Below, in pieces: positions 48,591-57,345 of a stretch of 64,000 nt of DNA (position 1 is the stretch's first letter; the number at the start of each line of letters is the position of its first letter). The position numbers and the translations under genes were made by a program. The stretch is from Caulobacter segnis (GTDB lineage: Bacteria; Pseudomonadota; Alphaproteobacteria; Caulobacterales; Caulobacteraceae). The notes below the pieces were generated by a model. It ran no database searches, was not told the origin of the DNA, and was given only the letters and a program-made list of their open reading frames with translations. The stretch spans positions 10,380-74,379 of the forward strand of contig NZ_QFQZ01000011.1 of assembly GCF_003243465.1 (NCBI RefSeq). Reading direction: 5' to 3'.

Positions 48591-50540
48591 CTATTGGCCC
48601 AGCAGCGTCTTTCGCCAGAACATGATGCTGGTCCAGAAGTAGTAGTCCTCGTTCTCCTTCTTGCGGAAAACGTGACCCTCGTTCTTGGCCAGCACGTGCC
48701 AGACCGAACCGCCGTTGGCCCGAACAGCCTTGATCATCTGTTCGGCTTCGGACGGCGGCACGCGGGGGTCGGTTCCCCCCGTGGCCACTAGCAGCGGCGT
48801 GGTGATCTTGCTGACGCTGGTCAGGGGCGAGATCTTCATCAGCTGCTCGCGCTGCTTGGGATCGCGCTCGTCGCCGTACTCCACCCGCCGCAGGTCGCGG
48901 CGATAGGCCTGGGTGTTCTCCAGGAAGGTGACGAAGTTGGAGATCGCGACGTAGCAGTTGGCGCCCTTCAGGCGCGGGCTGTAGTGCGTGGCCGAGGCGT
49001 AGCACATGTAGCCGCCGTAGGAGACGCCGTTGACGGCGAACCGGCTGGCGTCCAGCGCGGGGTCCTTCTCCAGGACGTCGAGGAACGCCCCGATGTCCCT
49101 GACCGAGTCCTCGCGTTTGAACGGACCGTTGTCGAGATTGACGAACCGCGCGCCGTAGCCGGTGGAGCCGCGCACGTTCGGGAAGAACAGCGCCACGCCC
49201 AGCTCGTTGAGCAGATAGTTGTTGGGTCCGAGGAAATCGGGACGCGTCTGCCCCTCGGGGCCGCCGTGAATGTCGACGATCAGTGGGCGCTTGCCAGGGA
49301 ACTTGGCCGGGTCGGGCTGGTACAGGAAGCCCGACACCGTCTCGCCGTCGAAGCTCTTCACCCCCACGAGGCGCGGCTCGACATTGAGGCTCGGGTCGAG
49401 GCCGCCGGTCTCGCTGTGGGTCCACTGGGTGACGGCGAGGGTCTTGGGGTCGATCGAGAAGGCGTCGCCCGGCACCTTCGCCGAAGCCATGCTGAGGCCG
49501 ATCTGCCCCCACGGCGCGATGTCGATCGCCGGACCGATGCTGTAGGGGATCACGCCGGCCGGCAGGCCCGTGATCGGCCGCACCGCTCCCGTGGCGATGT
49601 CCAGCACCCGCACGCGGGAGACGCCCGCCTCGTTGATCGCGTAGACGGCGAAGGCGCCGTCCGGCGAGATCGCGTAGTCGCTGACGTCCCAGCGCGGCTC
49701 CTTCGATACCGCGACGAAGCCGCCCTTCCCGTCCAGCTTGCCCAGGCGCTGGAAGTCCGACCCCTTGTTCGAGGTGAGCCAGACCGAGCCGTCGGCGGCG
49801 TACTTGGGATCCACGTACGACACCTTGGCCTTCGGATCGGTGAGCGGCTTCAGCTTGCCGCTCGCCAGATCCAGCTCGTAGACCATCGCCTCGTTGACCG
49901 ACATGCGGTTCAGGACCAGCGCTTTCGACCCATCCGCCGAGAAGTCGGCGATGTTCCAGCCGCCGCCGCTGACCTCGGCCACCCGGCGATCGGTCTTCGG
50001 ATCCTTGGGATCGACGACATAGAGATCCATGTCCGCGCCGTTGCGGCGCGACGAGGCGTAGCCGACCAGCTTGCCGTCATGCGACCAGGCGCCGAACCAG
50101 TTGCGGCTCTTGCCGTCGGTGATCAGGCGCGGACGCCCCGCTTCCAGCACGTAGAGCTGGTAGAACTCGTCGCCGCCCTTGTCCTTCTGGATCACCAGCG
50201 TGTCGCCCTTGGGCGACAGGGCCGCGGCCAGGATTGGCTCGTTCTCGAAGCTGATCTGACGACGGTCGCCGTCGGGCTTGGCCACCACGTGCACCTGATC
50301 CGAGCCGCCGAAGCGGGTCTTGATCAGCATCGAGCGGTCGGCCGCGTTCCAGCCGAGGAAGTTGGCGTGCCGGGCCTGAAGATAGGGCGCGGTGGCGGCG
50401 ACCAGCTCCTGGGGAATGGCTGGCGCGCCATCGAGGACCATGGCGGCCGGCGGCGCGACGGTCTGGGCCGATGTCGTGGCGAACGGAGCCACGGCGGCGC
50501 AGGCCAGCAGGCCCAGCGCCAGGGAGTGACGGGAGATCAT
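48591..50540 (-). CDS. secreted S9-family prolyl oligopeptidase / dipeptidyl peptidase
   Basis: The 649-residue serine peptidase has a signal peptide ending TTSAQT, a seven-bladed propeller with ISPDGAFAVY-type repeats and a C-terminal alpha/beta hydrolase domain. The triad is Ser507 in VNGVSYGGYM, Asp591 in GGTDPRVP and His623 in NEGHVF. The family cuts short peptides, often after proline or as dipeptides. It follows the TonB receptor by 85 bases in the same direction, and both are downstream of a glycine riboswitch, so it probably releases glycine or glycine-containing peptides from imported oligopeptides. Confidence 0.93.
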   Translation of the reverse strand: MISRHSLALGLLACAAVAPFATTSAQTVAPPAAMVLDGAPAIPQELVAATAPYLQARHANFLGWNAADRSMLIKTRFGGSDQVHVVAKPDGDRRQISFENEPILAAALSPKGDTLVIQKDKGGDEFYQLYVLEAGRPRLITDGKSRNWFGAWSHDGKLVGYASSRRNGADMDLYVVDPKDPKTDRRVAEVSGGGWNIADFSADGSKALVLNRMSVNEAMVYELDLASGKLKPLTDPKAKVSYVDPKYAADGSVWLTSNKGSDFQRLGKLDGKGGFVAVSKEPRWDVSDYAISPDGAFAVYAINEAGVSRVRVLDIATGAVRPITGLPAGVIPYSIGPAIDIAPWGQIGLSMASAKVPGDAFSIDPKTLAVTQWTHSETGGLDPSLNVEPRLVGVKSFDGETVSGFLYQPDPAKFPGKRPLIVDIHGGPEGQTRPDFLGPNNYLLNELGVALFFPNVRGSTGYGARFVNLDNGPFKREDSVRDIGAFLDVLEKDPALDASRFAVNGVSYGGYMCYASATHYSPRLKGANCYVAISNFVTFLENTQAYRRDLRRVEYGDERDPKQREQLMKISPLTSVSKITTPLLVATGGTDPRVPPSEAEQMIKAVRANGGSVWHVLAKNEGHVFRKKENEDYYFWTSIMFWRKTLLGQ

Positions 50541-50625
50541 AAGGGAACGCCTCGGAAAAAGGAGGGTGCGCCGCCGGCGGGGGACGCTGGGGGGGAAGCG
50601 GCCGGCGGCGCGGTGTCGGGCGGGC

Positions 50626-53331
50626 TTAGAAACGCATCCGCGCGCCGACAGTCACATAGCGACCGATCACGTCGTAGTACGGCGAGTACAGCGAGCTGAC
50701 CGGCGGGGCCTTGTCGAAGAGGTTGGTGGCGTTGGCGTACAGCTGGACCTCGTGGCCCATCACCTCGGGCAGCTTGGCCTGCACGCCGAGATCGACATAG
50801 GTGTAGGCCTTGATGTGGCCGTTCACGAGGTCGACGGTGCGGTTGTAGTCGCCCGCCGAGATGTAGCGAGCGCGCAGGTTGGCGCTGAACACCTGGCCCG
50901 ACCAGTCGAGGCTGCCGGTCATCCGGGTCTTGGGCGTGCCCAGGCCGAACGAATAGCCCTGCGACTTCACGTACTCGATCTTGCTGACCTTGTCGTTGGT
51001 GGTCAGGCTATTGACCCAGGTCATCAGCCAGCGGGCGCGGATGCGGCCCGGGGCGTTGGGGATGATCCGGTCAAACGCGGTCGCGTACGAGATCTCGGCG
51101 TCGACGCCATCGGTCTTGTAATTGGCCAGGTTGACGTAGGTCGAGACGATCCGGCTGATCGTGCCGCTGGCGTCGCGGGTGACCCGCGAGCACATGTCGG
51201 CATTGCCGTTGTTGCAACGCGTGACGATGTCCTGGGCCGAGACCGTGGTGATCACGTTGTCGATGTCGATGTCGAAGTAGTCGACCGAGATGTTGAAGCC
51301 CGGCAGGGCCGGCGGCGAATAGGCGAAGCCGGTCGTGAAAGTCTTGGCCGTCTCGGGCGTCAGGTTCGGATTACCGCCGCCGTTGGTCAGCACATAGACG
51401 CTGGAGTTGGTCTTCTGGTCGACGATCGTGTTGTAGCCGGTCGTGCTGGTCGTGAAGAGTTCGCTCAGATTGGCCGAGCGGATGTCACGCGACTTGGTGA
51501 TCCGGCCCCGGAAGCCCGGGAAGAACTCGTTGGTGGCGCCCAGCTTCCACGACCAGATCGAGCCGGTGGTGTTGTAGTCTGAGATGCGGGCCGCGGCGTT
51601 GACTTCCAGCTTGTTGAAGACCGGAACGTCGCGGATGACCGGGACCAGGACCTCGGCGAAGCCTTCCTTGACGCTGTAGCTGCCCGACATGGCCGAGAAG
51701 CTGAACGTCGTGAACGCCTTGGCCGCGTCCAGCGCGCCCACGGTGCGGTCGATCGACTCCTTGCGCGCCTCGGCGCCGACGGCGATCGAGACAGGGCCAG
51801 CCGGCAGGCTGAAGGGCTCGCCGCGCAGGCTGAAGCCGCCGACGTCCAGCTTGCTGGTCTCGCGCTGGCTGGGCGTGCCGGTCACATAGTCCAGCGCCGC
51901 CTTGGAGGGCGCGCCCTGACCGAACAGGTTGATTGGGACGCAGCTGGTCGAGGCGTTGGTCAGAGCGACCCGGCAGATCGGCTGGCCCGTGGTCGGGCTG
52001 ATCACCGAGTCCACGGCGTTGGCGTAGTTCTGGGTCAGGAAGAACCCGGGCGTGTCGATATTGTTCTCGTTTTCGCCGTGGCTGTAGTAGGCGCTCCAGC
52101 GCCAGCCGTCACCGAACTCTCCATCCAGCGCGATGGTGCCTTGGGTCGAGACGCGTTCGAAATCGATCGTCGGATAGGCTTCGGTGTTGAAGCGACCCAT
52201 GGTGAACGAGGTCTGGCCGGCCGCGGCCAGGGCCGACTTCACGGCGGCAGGCAGGAAGGCGTTGTCCGACTTGATCGTCAGGTTGCCGCGGTTGTGGTCG
52301 CCGAACCAGATGTAGTTGTTCCACATCCGCGAGCGGCGCAGCTCTGCCGTCAGCTTGACCTTGTCGGTCAGGTCATAGGTGACGCCGGCCATGGAGGCGT
52401 AGCGCTTCTGCGGCGTGACCAGGGGCGACAGGTCGTCGTTGGACGGGCCTTCGCCGCCGACCGTGTTGGTTCCGACGACCGTGCCGTAGTTGAAATCGCG
52501 CAGAGTGCCGTCGGGATTGAAGGTCTTGCCCTTCAGCACGCCCGACATGATCAGGCCGCCAGGCGCGGCGTTGGAGAAGCCCACGTTCGGCGCCAGAATG
52601 AAGCGGCCCGCGCCGTTCGAGACCGTTGCCCAACGGCCGATGTTCGGACGGCTGTCCTTCGGGATCACCCCGTCGTTGTCCAGATATTCAGCGCCGATCA
52701 CGAAGTGGCCGCGGCCGTCGGCGAAGGCCTTGCCGGCCGCGCCTTCGAGGCGAACCTGCTTAGCGTCGTGGAACGAGGACTCGCCGCCCTCCACGCCCAG
52801 CTTCAGGCCGGTGAAGGTGCGGTCGATGGTGATGTTCACGACGCCGGCCACGGCGCCCGAACCCCAGGCCGCCGAGGCGCCGCCGGTCACCACGTCCACG
52901 CCCTTGGTCAGGACGCTCGGGATCAGGTTCAGGTCGTTGTCGCCCGAGAAGCGACGGCCGTTGAGCAGCACCAGGGTGCGGCTGATGCCCAGGCCGCGCA
53001 GGTCGACGGGCGCGTTCCCCGCGCCGGTGTTGGTGCCCGTGGTCTGAGGCGACGTGGTGGCGCGGAACTGCGGCAGGTCATTGAGCGCGGCCGCGATGTT
53101 CGGACGCGCGCCGACGCTCAGGTCCTGAGCGGTGACGCGCACCGTCGGGGTCGGCGCTTCGAAGCCGGCTCGGTCGATGCGCGAGGCCGTGACGACGATT
53201 TCGCCGACGCTCGTCGCTTCCTCGGACTTGGCCGCCTCCTGGGCGAGCGCGGCGCCGTGCAGAGCCACGACGGCGGGAACGAGGCTGCAACCCAGCAGCA
53301 GGCTTCGGCGGGTTTGGCGTGAAAGAGTCAA
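50626..53331 (-). CDS. TonB-dependent receptor under a glycine riboswitch
   Basis: The 901-residue receptor has a signal peptide (SLLLGCSLVPAVVALHGAALAQ), a TonB-box region GEIVVTASRIDRAGFEAPTPTVRV, a plug with DLRGLGISRTLVLLNGRRF and GGASAAWGSGAVAGVVNI, and a barrel ending GRYVTVGARMRF. The plug resembles the receptors that accompany peptidases in caulobacters and xanthomonads. The start is TTG at 53331 with GAGGGG eight bases upstream, directly before the signal peptide. The tandem glycine riboswitch in its leader implies a peptide or glycine-rich substrate, which is inference. Confidence 0.9.
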   Translation of the reverse strand: MTLSRQTRRSLLLGCSLVPAVVALHGAALAQEAAKSEEATSVGEIVVTASRIDRAGFEAPTPTVRVTAQDLSVGARPNIAAALNDLPQFRATTSPQTTGTNTGAGNAPVDLRGLGISRTLVLLNGRRFSGDNDLNLIPSVLTKGVDVVTGGASAAWGSGAVAGVVNITIDRTFTGLKLGVEGGESSFHDAKQVRLEGAAGKAFADGRGHFVIGAEYLDNDGVIPKDSRPNIGRWATVSNGAGRFILAPNVGFSNAAPGGLIMSGVLKGKTFNPDGTLRDFNYGTVVGTNTVGGEGPSNDDLSPLVTPQKRYASMAGVTYDLTDKVKLTAELRRSRMWNNYIWFGDHNRGNLTIKSDNAFLPAAVKSALAAAGQTSFTMGRFNTEAYPTIDFERVSTQGTIALDGEFGDGWRWSAYYSHGENENNIDTPGFFLTQNYANAVDSVISPTTGQPICRVALTNASTSCVPINLFGQGAPSKAALDYVTGTPSQRETSKLDVGGFSLRGEPFSLPAGPVSIAVGAEARKESIDRTVGALDAAKAFTTFSFSAMSGSYSVKEGFAEVLVPVIRDVPVFNKLEVNAAARISDYNTTGSIWSWKLGATNEFFPGFRGRITKSRDIRSANLSELFTTSTTGYNTIVDQKTNSSVYVLTNGGGNPNLTPETAKTFTTGFAYSPPALPGFNISVDYFDIDIDNVITTVSAQDIVTRCNNGNADMCSRVTRDASGTISRIVSTYVNLANYKTDGVDAEISYATAFDRIIPNAPGRIRARWLMTWVNSLTTNDKVSKIEYVKSQGYSFGLGTPKTRMTGSLDWSGQVFSANLRARYISAGDYNRTVDLVNGHIKAYTYVDLGVQAKLPEVMGHEVQLYANATNLFDKAPPVSSLYSPYYDVIGRYVTVGARMRF

Positions 53332-53458
53332 ACGAGATCCCCTCTGTTTCTCAGCAGTCGACAGTCGCCCTCTCCTGGGTCGCCGCGGCGCGGCAACCGG
53401 CAGGCGCGCGTCGCCGGGAAGACCAGCTTCCGGAGACCTCGCTCAGGCGGTTCCTCTG

Positions 53459-53646
53459 CCCCCGCTGTCCCTTGGCCTGAGAGATTCAGGCGCACACGCG
53501 CCCTTGCTCCTTCGGCGAGGTCGCCCACGAACGGAGCGATCCTGCTTTCCAGCGTCCTCTTGCTCTGCGGTCCCTGTTGCCTGAGCGTTTCCGGGGCGGT
53601 TGCGCCTTCGGCGTCGGGTCGAACCCGATCTCTTCCGCGAGAGCCA
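53459..53646 (-). promoter_or_regulatory. tandem glycine riboswitch
   Basis: On the minus strand two glycine aptamers follow each other. Aptamer 1 has the P1 arms GCTCTCGCGG (53644-53635) and CCGCAGAGC, the core GCCGAAGGCGCAACCGCC, and CTCAGGCAACAGGGACC. Aptamer 2 has the P1 arms CGCTGG and CAGCG, the core GCCGAAGGAGCAAGGGCG, and CTCTCAGGCCAAGGGACAGC. The short AAGAG linker is typical. About 125 bases of leader follow before the TTG start of the TonB receptor, with a CCGGAAG/CTTCCCGG hairpin near 53431-53412 that could be the expression platform. Edges are good to about five bases. Confidence 0.92.
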
Positions 53647-53650
53647 GGCC

Positions 53651-53679
53651 AATACGAACCGTTCGGCCGATCCCGTCAA
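53651..53679 (-). promoter_or_regulatory. promoter of the riboswitch transcript
   Basis: On the minus strand TTGACG (53679-53674) is followed after 17 bases by CGTATT (53656-53651). Transcription would begin within a few bases of the first aptamer arm at 53644, which supports both calls. Confidence 0.65.
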
Positions 53680-53688
53680 AGCCGGCCT

Positions 53689-53709
53689 TAGCGGCAGAAA
53701 ATGCCGCTA
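53689..53709. repeat. perfect inverted repeat upstream of the riboswitch promoter
   Basis: TAGCGGCA (53689-53696) and TGCCGCTA (53702-53709) are exact inverted repeats around a five-base centre, 10 bases upstream of the -35 box. An operator or a hairpin in the solute-binding gene's trailer are both possible. The remaining 53710-53913 stretch shows no gene. Confidence 0.5.
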
Positions 53710-53913
53710 GAGATCGACGGGAGGGAAGGATCGCCCAGCAGCGCCGATCTTGCGAGGCGCGCCGGAATGAGGCCGTCGCACCACGACCGTCACGTGACAG
53801 GTCGGTGACAGATTGGTCGCTGGCGAGAAGTTCCTTCAGGACGCGCTCCTCTCGGCAATCGAAGAGAAAATGCTAATCCTTTAGGCAACAACTGCACGTA
53901 GATTGAACACATA

Positions 53914-55023
53914 TCAATGTTCAGGCTGGGCGCGCCGCCAGCGGGCCAGGAGTTCAGCCCTTCGCCCCTGATCGAAATTGGCGAGCAAAGCGGGTCCGAC
54001 TTTCACCGGTCGCCCGCCCGCTGGGTCGCCAGCGCCCATGCCGGAGCGGATCGGCGTCAGGCGCGCCTCAAGCAAGGAGCGCTGCCCGCCCTCAGACATC
54101 AGGTAGTCCAGAAACACCCGCGCGGCGCTCGGGTGGCGGGCCGCCCGCGTGATGAAGGCCACGCGCGAGATCGATAGGTGATAGTCCTCCGGCACGACAT
54201 AGGCCGTGTCGGCGGCGTGATTGCGCACGTACCAATCGGCATAGGAGCCGCTCATGTCGAAGGCCAGCAGGTGCTCGCCCGACGCCACCCGATCCAGAAT
54301 CGGTTTGGCGGGCACATAGGTCGGCGCGCCGGTCGCGGCGATAGCGTCGTACAGCGTCCAGGCGTCCGGATAGAACTGGGTGTTGCTGGACAGGTAAAAG
54401 AAGCCCATGCCGCTGCGCTCAGGATCGTACAGCGCCACCTTGCCGCGCCAGCGTTCGGGATCGCCGCGGAGGGCGGCCAGCAAAGCGGCATGGCTGCGCG
54501 GAACCTCGCCGGGCTTCAGCAGCCTTTTGTTGTAGACGAAGACGATCGGTTCGCTGGTGACGCCAAACCCCTGGTCGCGCCACCGCGCCCAGGCAGGGAG
54601 GTTTCGAGCCTCCGGGCTATCGTAGGTTTGGGCGTAGCCGTCGTTGATCAGCTTGACCTGGGTGTCCATCGCCGAGGTCCAGACAACGTCCGCGACCGGC
54701 TCGCCGTTCGTGGCCTCCTCGATCACCCGCGTCTGCATGTCGCGCGAGGTCAGAACGACGAACCGCAACTTGACCTTAGGAAAACGCCTCTCGAAGTCGT
54801 CGACCAGCGGCTGCTGAACGTCGTTGTTGATATAGACGACGACCTCGCCCTCGCGGGTGGCGGCCCGCACGTCGGCGCCGCGCGTCGCTTGCCCCGGCGC
54901 CGCGGGCCCGCAGCCGGTCATGCCCGCCAAGACCACCGCGCTTAGCAGGCATGCGGTGGCCCCGGCGAAGAGACCCCGTCTCTTGACCTCGCATGGCAAT
55001 CGGCGTCGGATGCGGTCCTCCAT
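53914..55023 (-). CDS. iron-type (Fbp/AfuA-like) solute-binding lipoprotein
   Basis: The 369-residue protein has a long N-region and a lipoprotein signal ending AGMTGC. It then shows the class II binding-protein pattern of ferric or anion binding proteins: GEVVVYINNDVQQPLVDDFERRFP, NGEPVADVVWTS, YNKRLLKPGEVPRSHAAL, RSGMGFFYLSSNTQFY and VAFITRAARHPSAARVFLDYLMSEGGQ. No ABC permease or ATPase is nearby. It is divergent from a TctDE-like two-component pair with only 27 bases between the starts, so it probably serves as the periplasmic sensor partner. I use ATG 55023; a frame open further upstream would overlap the regulator gene. Confidence 0.87.
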   Translation of the reverse strand: MEDRIRRRLPCEVKRRGLFAGATACLLSAVVLAGMTGCGPAAPGQATRGADVRAATREGEVVVYINNDVQQPLVDDFERRFPKVKLRFVVLTSRDMQTRVIEEATNGEPVADVVWTSAMDTQVKLINDGYAQTYDSPEARNLPAWARWRDQGFGVTSEPIVFVYNKRLLKPGEVPRSHAALLAALRGDPERWRGKVALYDPERSGMGFFYLSSNTQFYPDAWTLYDAIAATGAPTYVPAKPILDRVASGEHLLAFDMSGSYADWYVRNHAADTAYVVPEDYHLSISRVAFITRAARHPSAARVFLDYLMSEGGQRSLLEARLTPIRSGMGAGDPAGGRPVKVGPALLANFDQGRRAELLARWRRAQPEH

Positions 55024-55050
55024 GAGCGTGCTGCAGCTTCTACATCCCCG

Positions 55051-55719
55051 ATGAAGATACTCGTTGTCGAGGATGATCCTCCGCTCCGCCGTTCGCTGAA
55101 CGCCACCTTGGAGAGCGAAGGCCACGAGGCTGTCTGCGCAGATACCGGCCAAGCCGCCCTAGCCCTGGCCCTGGCCGCCGGCGCGGACTTCGACGCCATC
55201 ATCCTCGACATCGGCCTACCGGATATCGACGGGTTCGAAATTCTGGGCCGACTGAGACGCGAGGGTTTCCAGACCCCGATCGTCATGCTGACGGCGCGCG
55301 ACGCGGTGCGTGACCGGATCGCAGGGCTGGACATGGGGGCCGACGACTACGTCCTGAAGCCCTTCGACCCGTTCGAACTGGTCGCCCGGGTGCGCGCTGT
55401 GGCAAGGCGCAAGGGCGGCTATGCGGCGCGCACGATTCATGTCGGCGCCTTGGCCTGCGATTGGGAGGCCGGCTCGGCTTGGATCGGCGAGCGTCGCCTG
55501 GATCTGCGTCCCCGCGAATGGGCCACCCTGAAGGCGCTGGCGACCCGTCCTGGCCGCGTCGTCGAGCGCGAACGCCTGGCCGCCGAGGTCTTTCCGGACG
55601 AAGAGACGCCCTCCCCCAATGCTCTTGACATCCACGTCGGCCGGCTGCGGCGCAAGCTCGCCCCGGATGGTCCCCGCCTGAGCACGCTGCGCGGCGTGGG
55701 TTACCGGCTCGATCCGTGA
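55051..55719 (+). CDS. OmpR-family response regulator (TctD-like)
   Basis: The 222-residue protein has a receiver domain (MKILVVEDDPP, phospho-acceptor Asp53 in ILDIGLPDIDG, Lys in YVLKPFDP) and a C-terminal winged helix (LDLRPREWATLKALATRPGRVV, NALDIHVGRLRRKL). It overlaps the sensor kinase start by four bases. TctD-type regulators control uptake of tricarboxylates and similar anions. The target is probably the divergent solute-binding gene. Confidence 0.93.
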   Translation: MKILVVEDDPPLRRSLNATLESEGHEAVCADTGQAALALALAAGADFDAIILDIGLPDIDGFEILGRLRREGFQTPIVMLTARDAVRDRIAGLDMGADDYVLKPFDPFELVARVRAVARRKGGYAARTIHVGALACDWEAGSAWIGERRLDLRPREWATLKALATRPGRVVERERLAAEVFPDEETPSPNALDIHVGRLRRKLAPDGPRLSTLRGVGYRLDP

Positions 55720-57098
55720 GCCTCGGCGCGTCGAACCGGGGTCGCCCCAGCCTGGCCGGTCGCCTGCTGCTGGCCCAGGTGGCGCCGCTTGCGCTGCTGG
55801 GAGCCGCGCTAGCCATCGCTGGCGCCCTAGCCGCTAACGCGGTCGTCGAGAAGTCCTCCGACCGCTTGCTGGCCGGATCGGTCGCCTCGATCGTCGCCCA
55901 GGTCGGCGCCGCCGATGGCCAGGCCAAGGTCGCGCTGCCGCCTTGGGCGTTGGGCCTCCTCGACACCCCCGAGCGCGACGCCGTGTTCTACGCCGTCCGG
56001 CAAGGGCCGCAGCTGGTCACGGGCTATAAGGACCTGCCGCGCCCAGCGCCGCCCGCACCGAACGAGACCAATTTCAGCTACGGGCGGATGCGCGGCTACG
56101 AGGTCAGGATCGCCCAGTCGACAGTCATGGTGCCGGGTGTGCGCGAGCCGGTGGTGGTGGCCGTGGCGCAGAGCCTCGATTCCCGCCAGGCCAGTGTTCG
56201 CGAGCTGCTGTTCAACTTGATCGGACTGCCAGTCCTGTTGGTCCTGGTTGCAGCGGTGCTGGTCGTGCCGGCGCTTGGCTGGGGTCTTGCGCCGCTGCGC
56301 CGCCTCACCGCCGACCTGACAGCCCGGGCCCAGGCGCCGCGGCCAGACCTGACGCCGATCCCGCCGTCCGATGCGCCCGCCGAACTGCGCCCCGCGGTCG
56401 ATGCCTTCAATCACCTCATGGGTAGCCTGGAGCGCTTTACGCGCGCCTTGGAACGTTTCTCGGTCGACGCCTCGCACCAGCTGCGCACGCCGCTTTCGGT
56501 GATCGTCGCCAATCTGGCGCTGCTGGAACGCTCGACGACGACGCCGCGCGACAAGGCCTTGCTGGGCGACTCCCGGGATGCGGCGGCCAACCTCCGGCAG
56601 GTGCTGTCCCAGTTTCTCGCCCTGGCGCGATCCGAAGCCGCCGTAGCGGAAGGAGAGGCCGACCTGGCCGCGCTCCTGACGACGATACAGGTCGAAGCCG
56701 TTCGCGCGTTCCCCGACGTCGAGGTCCTGGCGCGCCTGCCGTCCGGCCTTCCCCTCGCTCTCGGCAATCCTGTCCTGATCGGCGAGGTCCTGCGGAACCT
56801 CGTCTTCAACGCTTGCGCCTATGGCGGCGGAAAGGTGCGTATCGCCGTCCTCGCCAAGACGGACTCCCTGAGGGTTGCGATCTGGGACCACGGCGCCGGC
56901 GTCAGCGAGACAGATCTGGAACAGCTCTTCGCGCCTTTCCATCGCGGCGCCGCCAGCAGCGGCTCGCAGGGCGCAGGACTAGGCTTGGCGATCGTTCGCT
57001 CCATCACGCAGCGGCTCGGCGTCGGGATCGTGCTTCGTCGTCGCGCGCCAAAGCCAGGCCTGGTCGCCGACCTCACCTTCACCGCCGTAGCAAGCTGA
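55716..57098 (+). CDS. sensor histidine kinase (TctE-like)
   Basis: The 460-residue kinase has two membrane helices (residues about 15-40 and 165-190) around a TctE-like periplasmic domain, a HAMP region, and a kinase core with His254 in FSVDASHQLRTPLSVI, the N-box LRNLVFNACAYG, and WDHGAGVSETDLEQLF, GAGLGLAIVRSI. The start is GTG at 55716, coupled to the regulator. It should sense a solute, possibly presented by the lipoprotein encoded divergently. Confidence 0.93.
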   Translation: MSLGASNRGRPSLAGRLLLAQVAPLALLGAALAIAGALAANAVVEKSSDRLLAGSVASIVAQVGAADGQAKVALPPWALGLLDTPERDAVFYAVRQGPQLVTGYKDLPRPAPPAPNETNFSYGRMRGYEVRIAQSTVMVPGVREPVVVAVAQSLDSRQASVRELLFNLIGLPVLLVLVAAVLVVPALGWGLAPLRRLTADLTARAQAPRPDLTPIPPSDAPAELRPAVDAFNHLMGSLERFTRALERFSVDASHQLRTPLSVIVANLALLERSTTTPRDKALLGDSRDAAANLRQVLSQFLALARSEAAVAEGEADLAALLTTIQVEAVRAFPDVEVLARLPSGLPLALGNPVLIGEVLRNLVFNACAYGGGKVRIAVLAKTDSLRVAIWDHGAGVSETDLEQLFAPFHRGAASSGSQGAGLGLAIVRSITQRLGVGIVLRRRAPKPGLVADLTFTAVAS

Positions 57099-57345
57099 TG
57101 GCATCCGCCACCGCGCGTGAGCGATCGGGGGAGTGCGGAGGGCGCTGGTTGGTGGCGGGGAATAGAGCCGAACGCCTACCGGCAATATCTTGCCAGCCAA
57201 GGCTGAAGACCCCCGACTAGCACCCCGTGTTGGAGAGCCATTTCGCGCGCTCATGGACAAGAATGGACGACTATGGATATGAGAAAATCCTCGCGGCCTG
57301 CCTCGTCGCTCCTTTCCGCGTTTCGATAACTCTCTCAGGACAAGC

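Noticed and set aside
48984..50699. 571-codon frame opposite the S9 peptidase
   Set aside because: Shadow frame; it has no motif and runs over the intergenic region and the receptor end.
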